From: Pseudomonadota bacterium
GTDB taxonomy: Bacteria > Pseudomonadota > Alphaproteobacteria > SHVZ01
Direction: 5' to 3'
Length of the DNA: 49,455 nt
NCBI GenBank assembly: GCA_016195085.1
Contig: JACQAG010000046.1
Span: 1 to 49,455, forward strand
A program made the translations under genes and the position numbers. Below are positions 24,337 through 32,064 of this stretch, piece after piece (position 1 is the stretch's first letter; each line of letters begins with the position of its first letter). Below the pieces are notes generated by a model, which was not told the origin of the DNA, did no database searches, and saw nothing but the letters and a program-made list of their open reading frames with translations.

Positions 24337-25329
24337 TTAAGCGTTCGGGCGGGTGCCGCGGGTGAGCTGCAGGAACACGTCTTCGAGGTCCGACTCCTCG
24401 GTCGAGAGATCGAGGATGGCGAGCCCGGCCGTGCGTGCGGCATCGAGGATTTGGCCGACCGCGGCCTCGCTCGGCTTGTAGTGGAGGACGAGGCGCCTGG
24501 GGCCGGTGAGCGCCGCACCGAGACGGGCCAAGGTCGCCGGCACCGCCGCCAAGTCCTCGGCCAAGGTCAAGGTGAGCGTCTTCGAATCGAGCCGGCGGAG
24601 CAGCGTCGCCGTCGGCTCGTTGGCGATGAGCCGGCCGTGATCGATGATGGCGATGCGCTCGCAGAGCTGCTCCGCCTCCTCGAGATAGTGCGTGGTGAGG
24701 AGAATGGTGACACCCTCGCGGTGCAGTCTCCGCACATAGTCCCAGAGCTGCTGCCTCAGCTCCACATCGACCCCGGCGGTGGGCTCGTCCAAGACCAGGA
24801 TCGGCGGCGAATGCACCAGCGCCTTTGCCACCAAGAGCCGGCGGCGCATGCCGCCCGACAGCGTGCGGGCATAGACACCCGCCTGCTGGGTCAGGCCGAC
24901 CGCTGCCAGGATCTCATCGGTGCGCCGCTCGGCCTTGGGCACGCCATAGAGCCCGGCCTGCAGCTCGAGCTGCTCGCGCGGGCTGAAGAAGGCATCCAAG
25001 GTCAGCTCCTGGGGCACCACGCCGATGGCGGCGCGCGAGCGGCGTGGATCCCGGTCGATGTCGATCCCCCAGACGCTGACCTCGCCCGCGGTCTTCAAGA
25101 CCAGACCCGCCAGGATGTTGATCAGGGTCGACTTGCCGGCCCCGTTCGGCCCCAGGAGGCCAAACAGGCTGCCCCGGGGGATGGCGAGGTCGACACCATC
25201 GAGCGCCACCTTGCCGGTGCCCGTCTTGCCGCCGCGGTAGCGCTTGGTGAGGCCCCCGACCCGGACCGCATGATCGGGCGGTGCGGTTCGGGGGGTCGAT
25301 GGGTGCGGGTGGCCGGTGTCGAGCGGCAT
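24337..25329 (-). CDS. ABC transporter ATP-binding protein (ABC-2/DrrA type)
   Basis: This 330-residue protein has the Walker A GLLGPNGAGKSTL near residue 60, a Q-loop in VVPQELT, the signature LSGGMRRRLL and Walker B ILVLDEPTAGVD. The C-terminal extension of about 80 residues, ending ESDLEDVFLQLTRGTRPNA, is that of DrrA/YadG-like ATPases of ABC-2 exporters. No ABC-2 permease is next to it in the window. A Pro/His-rich N-terminal tail of about 20 residues precedes the domain. Confidence 0.93.
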   Translation of the reverse strand: MPLDTGHPHPSTPRTAPPDHAVRVGGLTKRYRGGKTGTGKVALDGVDLAIPRGSLFGLLGPNGAGKSTLINILAGLVLKTAGEVSVWGIDIDRDPRRSRAAIGVVPQELTLDAFFSPREQLELQAGLYGVPKAERRTDEILAAVGLTQQAGVYARTLSGGMRRRLLVAKALVHSPPILVLDEPTAGVDVELRQQLWDYVRRLHREGVTILLTTHYLEEAEQLCERIAIIDHGRLIANEPTATLLRRLDSKTLTLTLAEDLAAVPATLARLGAALTGPRRLVLHYKPSEAAVGQILDAARTAGLAILDLSTEESDLEDVFLQLTRGTRPNA

Positions 25330-25490
25330 CAGACCTCGGGGCTAGGGAACCGCCCCGGCAGCTTGTCACCGGCCGCGGCCGATCCTCGAAGCCAGCTTCG
25401 GGGAGGTTGGTGTTGGGCGCGGCGTTGAGTATCATCCCGCGGTTCGCCGGGTCAAATCCCGGCGCAAGGTTTCGCGGGAGCGCATGGGGT

Positions 25491-25679
25491 ATGGGAATGC
25501 CGGCAGCCGAGGTCATCCTGGTTGAAGAGCGGGTGTTTTCCTGCGACGGCGGCGACGGCCCCTTGGGCCACCCCCGGGTCTTCCTCAACCTCGGCGACAA
25601 GGGCGAGATCGATTGCCCCTATTGCGGCCGCCGCTATGCCCTGAAGGCCGGCGCCGCCGCCCACGCCGGGGCGCATTAG
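25491..25679 (+). CDS. Zinc-finger CHCC domain protein
   Basis: This 62-residue protein has a CHCC zinc-finger as in bacterial relatives of the mitochondrial complex I subunit NDUFS6: CDGG, GHPRVFLNL and IDCPYCGRRY carry the Cys, His and Cys pair. ATGs at 25491 and 25497 are both possible. It is divergent from the ABC ATPase gene. In alphaproteobacteria such proteins are linked to respiratory complex I; that role is inference. Confidence 0.82.
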   Translation: MGMPAAEVILVEERVFSCDGGDGPLGHPRVFLNLGDKGEIDCPYCGRRYALKAGAAAHAGAH

Positions 25680-26040
25680 ACCCAGCAAGCCTCCTGTCCC
25701 GCTGTCCCAGTCCCGGGCACGCGCAGGGTGGGACAAGCTTGGAGCGCACCCCTAAAGCGAGACACGGGGGGTGTCTCACGGTCCCAGCGCCGGGCGCGCC
25801 GGCAACGGGACGCACTGACGCCGGCGCCGGCGCTTCTTTCCCTCTTATTTCGTTTATTTCGTCACCCCCGGGGAGGTTCAAGGAGGGGGTGATCCTCACC
25901 CCCTCCTAAATCCCACCCCCCACTTGATCCGGGGGTCCACTCTGCGCGCGTACGATGGACCCGCGGGTCAAGCCCGCGGGTGACGGAATAGAGAGGCTGA
26001 GGGGGTGTCGGTCGTCGCAGGCTCGCTATATCCTCCCGGC
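25680..26040. other. Intergenic stretch with repeats upstream of polA
   Basis: No gene is supported. It holds a family B repeat (25865-25921) and a 7-bp stem, 5-nt loop at 25961-25979 nested in an imperfect 17-bp inverted repeat (25923-25939 with 25956-25972). The polA promoter should lie here, but I see no convincing core elements. Confidence 0.75.
25865..25921 (+). repeat. Dispersed repeat, family B, copy 2
   Basis: It matches the unit at 10307-10374 and 37740-37798: CCCCCGGGGAGG, then GGGGGTGATCCTCACCCCC, then a short A-run and CCCACCCCCC. The GGGTGATCCTCACCC core is a palindrome. Confidence 0.8.
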
Positions 26041-28890
26041 ATGACCACCCACTCCAAGACGAAGACGCCCGCCGCGGCCTCCGCCGCCACGGCGCCCATC
26101 GAGCGCCTCTATCTTGTCGACGGGTCGGGTTACATTTTCCGCGCCTTCCATGCGCTGCCGCCCCTGACCCGCGCCGACGGGACCCACGTGAACGCCGTCT
26201 ACGGCTTCACCCAGATGCTGATGCGCCTAATTCAGGACATGCGTGCCGATCACTTGGCCGTCATCTTCGATGCCGGGCGCAGGACCTTCCGCAACGACAT
26301 CTATGCCGAGTACAAGGCGCATCGCCCGGAGCCGCCGCCGGAGCTGATCCCGCAATTCGCCCTGGTGCGCGAGGCGACGCGCGCCTTGAACGTGCCGGCG
26401 ATCGAGCAGCCCGGCTACGAGGCCGACGATCTCATTGCCACATATGCCGCCGAGGCGGCCAAGCGCGGCGCCAAGGTCACCATCGTCTCCTCGGACAAGG
26501 ATCTGATGCAGCTCATCGCCGAGGGCATCGAGATGCTGGATCCGATCAAGAACAAGCGGATCGGGCCCGAGGAGGTAAAGGAGAAGTTCGGCGTCGGCCC
26601 GGACAAGGTCGTGGACGTGCAGGCGCTGGCCGGCGATTCCACCGACAACGTGCCGGGCGTGCCCGGTATCGGCGTCAAGACGGCGGCGCAGCTCATCATC
26701 GAATATGGCTCGCTGGAGACGCTCTTGGAGCGTGCCGGCGAGATCAAGCAGCCGAAGCGGCGCGAAGCATTGCAGCAGAACCGCGAGAAGGCATTGATGT
26801 CGCGCCGGCTGGTGGAGCTCGACCGCAAGGTGCCGGTCGAGCACGACCTCAATGAGTTCGCGGTCAAGCCGCCGGATCACGCGACACTCATGGCCTTCTT
26901 CCAGGCGCAGGAGTTCAAGCGGCTGATCCAGCGCCTGGAGGCCGAGCACCTGGATGGCGGCGGCGCCGCGGCGGTGGCGGCTTTGGGCGAGGGGACGCAA
27001 GGCGAGCCGGCACCGGCCGCCTCGGGCGAGCAGAAACCGGCAGAGCGCAAGTACGAGCTGGTTCAGGATGTGGCGCGTCTGCAGGCGTGGATCCAGCGCG
27101 CCTTCGCTCAGGGCGTGGTCGCCGTCGACACCGAGACGACGGGGTTGGATGCAACCCAGGCCGAGCTGGTCGGCGTGTCGATGGCGCTTGGCGCCGGCGA
27201 TGCCTGCTACATCCCCCTCCAGCACAAGCAGAAGGGTGCGGGCGGGCTCGATCTGGGCGACCAGGGTCAGGCCCCGAAGCAGATCGCCCTGGAACAGGCG
27301 ATCAAACGGCTGAAGCCGCTCCTGGAAGACCCGGGCGTCCTCAAGATCGGGCACAACATCAAATACGACGCCATGGTGCTCCATCGCTACGGCATCGATC
27401 TCTCTCCCCATGACGACACCATGCTGATCTCCTTCGTGCTCGAAGCGGGCCTGCATGGCCACGGCATGGATGAGCTCTCGGAGCTGCATCTCGGCCACAA
27501 GACCATCACCTACGAAGAGGTGACCGGCACCGGCAAGGCCCAGATCGGCTTTGCCGAAGTGCCCCTGGAGCGCGCCCTCGACTACGCCGCCGAAGATGCC
27601 GATGTGACCTGGCGTCTGCATCAGAGCCTGAAGCCGAGGCTCATCGCCGAGCATCTGTTGACCCTCTATGAGACCATCGAGCGCCCGCTGGTGCCGATCC
27701 TGGCCGAGATGGAAGCGGCCGGGGTCAAGGTCGATCTCGACAGCCTGCGCCTCTTGTCGCGGGAATTCGGGGCCAAGATGGCGACCATCGAAGCCGAGGC
27801 CTATCGGCTGGCGGGCCGCGAGTTCAATGTCGGCTCGCCCAAGCAGCTGGGCGAGATCCTGTTCGACGAGCTGAAGCTCACCGGCGGCAAGAAGGGCAAG
27901 ACCGGCGCCTACTCGACGCATTCCGACGTGCTGGAGCAGCTCGCCGACGACCACCCCTTGCCGGCGAAGATCCTGGAGTGGCGGCAGATCGCCAAGCTGA
28001 AATCCACCTATGCCGACGCGCTGGTCGAAGAGCTGAACCCGCAGACCGGGCGCATCCACACCTCGTTTGCCATGGCCGGGGCGGCGACCGGAAGGCTCTC
28101 CTCCACCGATCCCAATCTGCAGAACATTCCGGTGCGCAGCGAAGAGGGCCGCCGCATCCGCCGGGCCTTTGTGGCCGAGCCCGGGCACAAGCTGCTCTCG
28201 GTCGACTACTCGCAGATCGAATTGCGCTTGGTCGCCGAGATCGCCGGCGTCGATCAGCTGAAGAAGGCCTTCCGCGACAATCTCGACATCCATGCGCTGA
28301 CCGCCTCGGAAGTCTTCGGCGTGCCGCTGGCCAAGATGGACCCGGTGACCAGGCGCAAAGCCAAGGCGATCAACTTCGGCATCATCTACGGCATCTCCGC
28401 CTTCGGGCTTGCCCGCCAGATCGGCGTCGAGCAGAAGGAAGCGGCCGACTACATCAAGAAATACTTCGAGCGCTACCCCGGCATCCGCCAATACATGGAG
28501 AAGATGCGCGAGACCGCGCGGCAAACGGGCTACGTCACCACCCTCTTCGGCCGCCGCTGCCATCTCCGCGGCATCAACGACAAGAACCCGGCGATGCGCG
28601 GCTTCGCCGAGCGCCAAGCGATCAATGCGCCCATCCAGGGAACGGCTGCCGACATCATCAAGCGGGCGATGATCCGCGTGCCCGGCCGGCTCGCGCGTCA
28701 GAGCCTGAAGGCCCGCATGCTGCTCCAGGTGCATGACGAGCTGTTGTTCGAGGTGCCCGACGCCGAGGTGGAAGCGACCTCGGCCGTCGTCCGCGCGGTG
28801 ATGGAGGGGGCGACCCAGCCCGCACTCACCCTCTCGGTGCCGCTGGTCGCCGATGTCGGCGTCGCCGACAACTGGGCCGCCGCGCATTAG
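26041..28890 (+). CDS. polA: DNA polymerase I
   Basis: This 949-residue enzyme contains all three domains: the 5'-3' exonuclease (residues about 15-300, RLYLVDGSGYIFRAFHAL and GYEADDLIATYA), a 3'-5' exonuclease with the metal-binding VAVDTETTGLD near residue 360, and the polymerase. Polymerase motif A is LSVDYSQIELRLVAEIAG, motif B is RRKAKAINFGIIYGIS, and motif C is LLQVHDELLFEVP. The proofreading residues are present, unlike in some bacterial Pol I. A GTG at 26005 would add 12 residues. It functions in Okazaki-fragment processing and repair. Confidence 0.97.
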   Translation: MTTHSKTKTPAAASAATAPIERLYLVDGSGYIFRAFHALPPLTRADGTHVNAVYGFTQMLMRLIQDMRADHLAVIFDAGRRTFRNDIYAEYKAHRPEPPPELIPQFALVREATRALNVPAIEQPGYEADDLIATYAAEAAKRGAKVTIVSSDKDLMQLIAEGIEMLDPIKNKRIGPEEVKEKFGVGPDKVVDVQALAGDSTDNVPGVPGIGVKTAAQLIIEYGSLETLLERAGEIKQPKRREALQQNREKALMSRRLVELDRKVPVEHDLNEFAVKPPDHATLMAFFQAQEFKRLIQRLEAEHLDGGGAAAVAALGEGTQGEPAPAASGEQKPAERKYELVQDVARLQAWIQRAFAQGVVAVDTETTGLDATQAELVGVSMALGAGDACYIPLQHKQKGAGGLDLGDQGQAPKQIALEQAIKRLKPLLEDPGVLKIGHNIKYDAMVLHRYGIDLSPHDDTMLISFVLEAGLHGHGMDELSELHLGHKTITYEEVTGTGKAQIGFAEVPLERALDYAAEDADVTWRLHQSLKPRLIAEHLLTLYETIERPLVPILAEMEAAGVKVDLDSLRLLSREFGAKMATIEAEAYRLAGREFNVGSPKQLGEILFDELKLTGGKKGKTGAYSTHSDVLEQLADDHPLPAKILEWRQIAKLKSTYADALVEELNPQTGRIHTSFAMAGAATGRLSSTDPNLQNIPVRSEEGRRIRRAFVAEPGHKLLSVDYSQIELRLVAEIAGVDQLKKAFRDNLDIHALTASEVFGVPLAKMDPVTRRKAKAINFGIIYGISAFGLARQIGVEQKEAADYIKKYFERYPGIRQYMEKMRETARQTGYVTTLFGRRCHLRGINDKNPAMRGFAERQAINAPIQGTAADIIKRAMIRVPGRLARQSLKARMLLQVHDELLFEVPDAEVEATSAVVRAVMEGATQPALTLSVPLVADVGVADNWAAAH

Positions 28891-28902
28891 AGAATAGGAA
28901 TT

Positions 28903-29005
28903 TTCACCACAGAGACACGGAGGACACGGAGTCGGAATTCGATTTTATGCGCGCTTCGCGCGCCAGATCCCTCTCTTCTCCGTGCTCTACTGTCTCCGTG
29001 GTGAA
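28903..29005. repeat. Dispersed palindromic repeat, family D, copy 2
   Basis: The outer arms TTCACCACAGAGACACGGAG and a near complement ending TGTCTCCGTGGTGAA flank a GCGCGCTTCGCGCGC core. It matches copy 1 at 24209-24319 in arm sequence and layout. Confidence 0.85.
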
Positions 29006-29101
29006 TTCTCGTCCTTGCGATCTCGGTAATAGTCGGGTGCGCGCCGCGAATTAACGGCGTCGACTCCGTTGCTCCGTTCCCTAGGAACAATGCGCGTTAG
29101 A

Positions 29102-29233
29102 GTCTGATCCGATGGCGTGGATCCCCCTCACCCAGCTTCGGCTAGGCTCGGCTTCGCCTCGCCAAGTCTTCGCAACCCTCTCCCCCATTGGGGGAGAGGG
29201 TAAGGTGAGGGGGTGATCCTCATCGGATCAGAC
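29102..29233. repeat. Palindromic repeat, family A, copy 2 (nested arms)
   Basis: Outer arms GTCTGATCCGATG (29102-29114) and CATCGGATCAGAC (29221-29233) are perfect complements; inner arms around CCCCCTCACC and GGTGAGGGGG follow. The core carries the CCCTCTCCCCCATTGGGGG-type stem. The layout matches the element at 31831-32045, where the outer arm is TTCCGATGA. Confidence 0.8.
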
Positions 29234-29234
29234 A

Positions 29235-29960
29235 CTAGCGGGCGCGGGCGGCTTTCACCAGGCGCACGAGGGTGGCGCGCGCCGTCTCGGGGTCGCTGAT
29301 CGGCTCGTCGAATTGCAAGCGTGCGACCTCGCCCTCGCGCCTCAAATCGCATCCTTCCCGATCGATGCCGGTCATGCGCCAGCCGGTGCCGGCGCGCGCC
29401 AGCAGGCGCTCCGCGTAGAGATCGAGGGCATCGGCGTGGTCCGCATTCATATGCCGGACGATTTCGCTCTCGTGCGCCAGCAATGCCGGTGCGGCCTGGC
29501 TCAGAACCTTGGACCCTTCCACCCACCGGATGCGGCCGAAGCCGGCCACCAGATGCACCCGCTCCACGCACATGGCATAGACGTTGAAGTCATGGAACGC
29601 TTCATAGGCGCAGGCATCGGGATGGCGGGAAAGAAAGCGCTGGCGATGGCGCGGCTCGGCGGATTTCGCGATCGTGCCGATGAGCGTCGCGCGCGCGCCG
29701 GCGAGCGGCTCGGCCAGGCCCTGGGTCGCATCGACCAGCAGCGATGCCTGGGGCTCGGCCAGCAGATTCTTGGTGTGCTCGGCCAGATCGGAGATCATGA
29801 GGAGCGGGCTGGCGTCGTGGTCGACGGCCAGCAGCACCAGCGAGACATAGGGTCTGGCCTTGCCTTTGAGCGTGGTGGCAAGCGCGCCCCGATCGGCGGC
29901 GCGCAGCAGACCGCGCGCGGTCACGGCCATGGAAAGGGCGTCGCTGCCGGCGGATGGCAT
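29235..29960 (-). CDS. HugZ-like pyridoxamine-5'-phosphate-oxidase-fold protein with DUF2470 domain
   Basis: This 241-residue protein has an N-terminal split-barrel FMN-binding-type domain (RGALATTLKGKARPYVSLVL and PLLMISDLAEHTKNL) and a C-terminal DUF2470 domain (EIVRHMNADHADALDLYAER). This two-domain layout is that of HugZ/CREG-like proteins linked to haem use, with the His of HMNADH conserved. It is the last of three closely spaced minus-strand genes after cbtB and cbtA (15 bp gap). Haem or flavin binding is not proven. Confidence 0.85.
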   Translation of the reverse strand: MPSAGSDALSMAVTARGLLRAADRGALATTLKGKARPYVSLVLLAVDHDASPLLMISDLAEHTKNLLAEPQASLLVDATQGLAEPLAGARATLIGTIAKSAEPRHRQRFLSRHPDACAYEAFHDFNVYAMCVERVHLVAGFGRIRWVEGSKVLSQAAPALLAHESEIVRHMNADHADALDLYAERLLARAGTGWRMTGIDREGCDLRREGEVARLQFDEPISDPETARATLVRLVKAARAR

Positions 29961-29975
29961 CCGGCGACCTACGGT

Positions 29976-30707
29976 TCAGTCCCCGGGTTGCGGGGCCAAG
30001 CGGACGAAGAAATGCGCGGCGAGCCCACCCAGCACCAGCCAGAACACCAGCGCGGTCGCCAGCGAGGCGATGGCGAATTCCAGGGCGAGGCCGGGCGGGA
30101 TCAAGGCCGTGCCCTGGGCGGTGGGCGCCCCCACCACATGGGGAACGGCCAGGAGGAGGAGCCCGGCCAGCTTGTGCGGCCAGCGCGGAGCGAACACGGC
30201 AACGGCAAGGCCGAGGACGGTGCCGGCAACGGTGCCCAGCCACCAGAGCTGGCGGAGCACCAGATCGCTCTCAGCCGCACCCGGCGGGGCGGGGGGCAAC
30301 CCCAAGCCCGGCGCCAGCGCGAAGGCGGCAAATCCGCCCAGACCCCACAGCAAGCCCCGGCGCCAATCGAGCCGCCGGCCGGCAAGCGCGAAGGCGGCCA
30401 CCAGCAAGAGGGCGAAGCCGATGCCGCTGATGGTGTTGGCGAGGACCGTATAGGCGATGCGCTCGACGCCGTCGGCCGGCTCCCAGACGTCGCCTTCAGA
30501 GGCGGCAGCGGCGCCGTGCGAATCGATCACGCCGGCCGGTCCGTGGCCGCCGATCATTTGGCCGGAAGGGGCTTGGGCGCCGGCGGCCTCCTCATAGGTC
30601 TCGGCAAGCTGGATCAGCGGGATCACCCGGGCCCGCTGGGCGAGCGAGACGACCAGCCCCGCGATGGTGCCGGCGATGAGGGCGGTCAGCAGAATGCGAC
30701 GAAACAT
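29976..30707 (-). CDS. cbtA: CbtA family cobalt transporter subunit
   Basis: This 243-residue membrane protein starts with MFRRILLTALIAGTIAGLV and carries about six membrane helices. A conserved loop holds QLAETYEEA, as in CbtA. With CbtB it is proposed to bring cobalt into the cell for cobalamin synthesis. It lies 30 bp downstream of cbtB in the same operon. Confidence 0.9.
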   Translation of the reverse strand: MFRRILLTALIAGTIAGLVVSLAQRARVIPLIQLAETYEEAAGAQAPSGQMIGGHGPAGVIDSHGAAAASEGDVWEPADGVERIAYTVLANTISGIGFALLLVAAFALAGRRLDWRRGLLWGLGGFAAFALAPGLGLPPAPPGAAESDLVLRQLWWLGTVAGTVLGLAVAVFAPRWPHKLAGLLLLAVPHVVGAPTAQGTALIPPGLALEFAIASLATALVFWLVLGGLAAHFFVRLAPQPGD

Positions 30708-30737
30708 GGGGCGGGGCGCCCGATCTCTGGCAAGGGC

Positions 30738-30932
30738 TCAATGGCAGGGGAAGGCGAAGGCGTGCCGGGCGTCGTGGGCGGCGTTGTGCAAGAGCGAGGG
30801 GTAGGCGAAGCCGGTGCCGTACAGCAAAAACAGCCCAAGCACCGCCGCCGACAGCACGGCGGCAAGCGAACGCTTGACGGTGGCAACCGGGCGGGGCTGG
30901 AGGGCGAGGGAGAGGGCGCGATCTTGGGCCAT
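30738..30932 (-). CDS. cbtB: CbtB domain protein
   Basis: This 64-residue protein has one membrane helix (AVLSAAVLGLFLLYGTGFAY) and the His-rich C-terminus HNAAHDARHAFAFPCH that marks CbtB and probably binds metal. The ATG at 30932 gives the usual family length. It is the first gene of the cbtB-cbtA-HugZ-like run. No cobalamin riboswitch is seen in the 150 bp upstream. Confidence 0.9.
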   Translation of the reverse strand: MAQDRALSLALQPRPVATVKRSLAAVLSAAVLGLFLLYGTGFAYPSLLHNAAHDARHAFAFPCH

Positions 30933-31133
30933 GGCAGGGTAATCCCGATATTTTGCTAAAGTGAGACGGGCGACCGGCAAGCAGGCATTCCGGAGCGGCC
31001 CCATGCTAACCTGCGGCTTGGGAGTGCGTCCACCTGTGCCTACATTGGAGTGAATTCAATGGGGCTGCCGCAATCTCGCCCATAATTGATGGCTAGTCTC
31101 GAACGCCGCGTCACCAGCGAGGAAGGTCTCTCC

Positions 31134-31832
31134 GTGCGCAACACCATCGCGCTCGTCGACGACGATCAGAATATCCTGACTTCGGTCTCCATGGCGCTCG
31201 AGGCCGAGGGCTTCGAGGTCAGAACCTACACGGACGGCGATTCGGCCCTGAAGGCGATCACCCATCGGCCGGTGGACCTGGCGGTCCTCGACATCAAGAT
31301 GCCGCGCATGGACGGCATGGAGCTGTTGTCGCGCCTGCGCAAGAACTCGGCGCTCCCGGTCATCTTCCTCACCTCCAAGGACGAGGAGGTGGACGAGGTC
31401 CTGGGCCTGCGCATGGGTGCCGACGACTACATCCGCAAGCCCTTCTCCCTCAGGCTCCTGATCGAGCGCATCCGCGCCTTGCTCCGGCGCCAGGAGCAGG
31501 TCAAAGGCCAGGGCGAGGGCGCCAGCGATGCGATCCTCGCCCGGGGCCCGCTGATCCTCGACCAGCAGCGCCATCAATGCAGCTGGAATGGCCAGCCGGT
31601 GGCGCTCACGGTCACCGAGTTCCTGATCCTGAAGGCGCTCGCTCTCCGCCCCGGCCACGTCAAGAGCCGCGACCAGCTGATGGATGCCGCCTATGGCGAA
31701 TCCATCTATGTCGACGACCGCACCATCGACAGCCACATCAAGCGGCTGCGCAAGAAGTTCAAGGCGGTCGACAATGGCTTCCAGCAGGTCGAGACGCTCT
31801 ACGGCGTCGGCTACCGCTTCCGGGAAGTTTAG
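31134..31832 (+). CDS. chvI: Two-component response regulator ChvI
   Basis: This 232-residue regulator has a receiver domain ([19 protein letters not shown], phospho-acceptor Asp53 in [13 protein letters not shown], Lys in IRKPFS) and a winged-helix OmpR/PhoB-type output domain ([18 protein letters not shown]-type [28 protein letters not shown]). I chose the GTG at 31134 because of AGGAAGG 8 nt upstream and because it matches the usual ChvI N-terminus. TTG 31086 or ATG 31089 would add 15-16 residues. It pairs with ChvG downstream. Confidence 0.93.
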   Translation: MRNTIALVDDDQNILTSVSMALEAEGFEVRTYTDGDSALKAITHRPVDLAVLDIKMPRMDGMELLSRLRKNSALPVIFLTSKDEEVDEVLGLRMGADDYIRKPFSLRLLIERIRALLRRQEQVKGQGEGASDAILARGPLILDQQRHQCSWNGQPVALTVTEFLILKALALRPGHVKSRDQLMDAAYGESIYVDDRTIDSHIKRLRKKFKAVDNGFQQVETLYGVGYRFREV

Positions 31833-32045
31833 AGCGCGTGTTCCGATGATGGCATCACCCCCTCACCCTGCCCTCTCCCCCAGCGGGGGAGAGGGTTGCG
31901 AAGGGTTGGCGTGGCGCCAGCCACGCCTTACCCGGTCGGGACGGTTGGGGACGGATCCTCCCGTCCCCAACGCCCGCGCCGGAAGGATCCGGCGCGGACG
32001 TCCCCGACGGGTGAGGGGGATTCCGCGTCATCGGAATTCGCTCTA
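31831..32045. repeat. Composite palindromic repeat, family A, copy 3, with family C inside
   Basis: Outer arms are GAGCG...TTCCGATGA at the left and TCATCGGAATTCGCTC at the right; inner arms are CCCCCTCACCC and GGGTGAGGGGG. Between them lie a CCCTCTCCCCCAGCGGGGG-type stem and an inverted copy of the family C unit (31935-32013). It fills the gap between chvI and chvG. Confidence 0.75.
31935..32013 (-). repeat. Dispersed repeat, family C, copy 2
   Basis: Reverse complement of the unit at 10166-10243, with only scattered differences and small indels. The core GGTTGGGGACGG...CCGTCCCCAACGCC is itself partly palindromic. Confidence 0.8.
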
Positions 32046-32064
32046 GCCGGCACGGCTGACCGCC

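Larger units (their letters stand above)
28891..29234. other. Intergenic stretch with two palindromic repeats
   Basis: No gene is supported. It lies between the convergent polA and HugZ-like genes. It holds a family D repeat (28903-29005) and a long inverted repeat (29102-29233) that ends directly at the stop codon of the HugZ-like gene. Confidence 0.8.

Noticed and set aside
26227-28887. Very long open frame on the minus strand opposite polA
   Set aside because: GC-rich DNA keeps antisense frames open; the plus strand has complete DNA polymerase I motifs and the antisense product has no recognisable domain. The same holds for the long frames opposite ptsI (35778-37652) and divL (39153-41357).
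30933-31130. Possible cobalamin riboswitch upstream of cbtB
   Set aside because: I could not find the conserved B12-box or the receptor core in the minus-strand leader.
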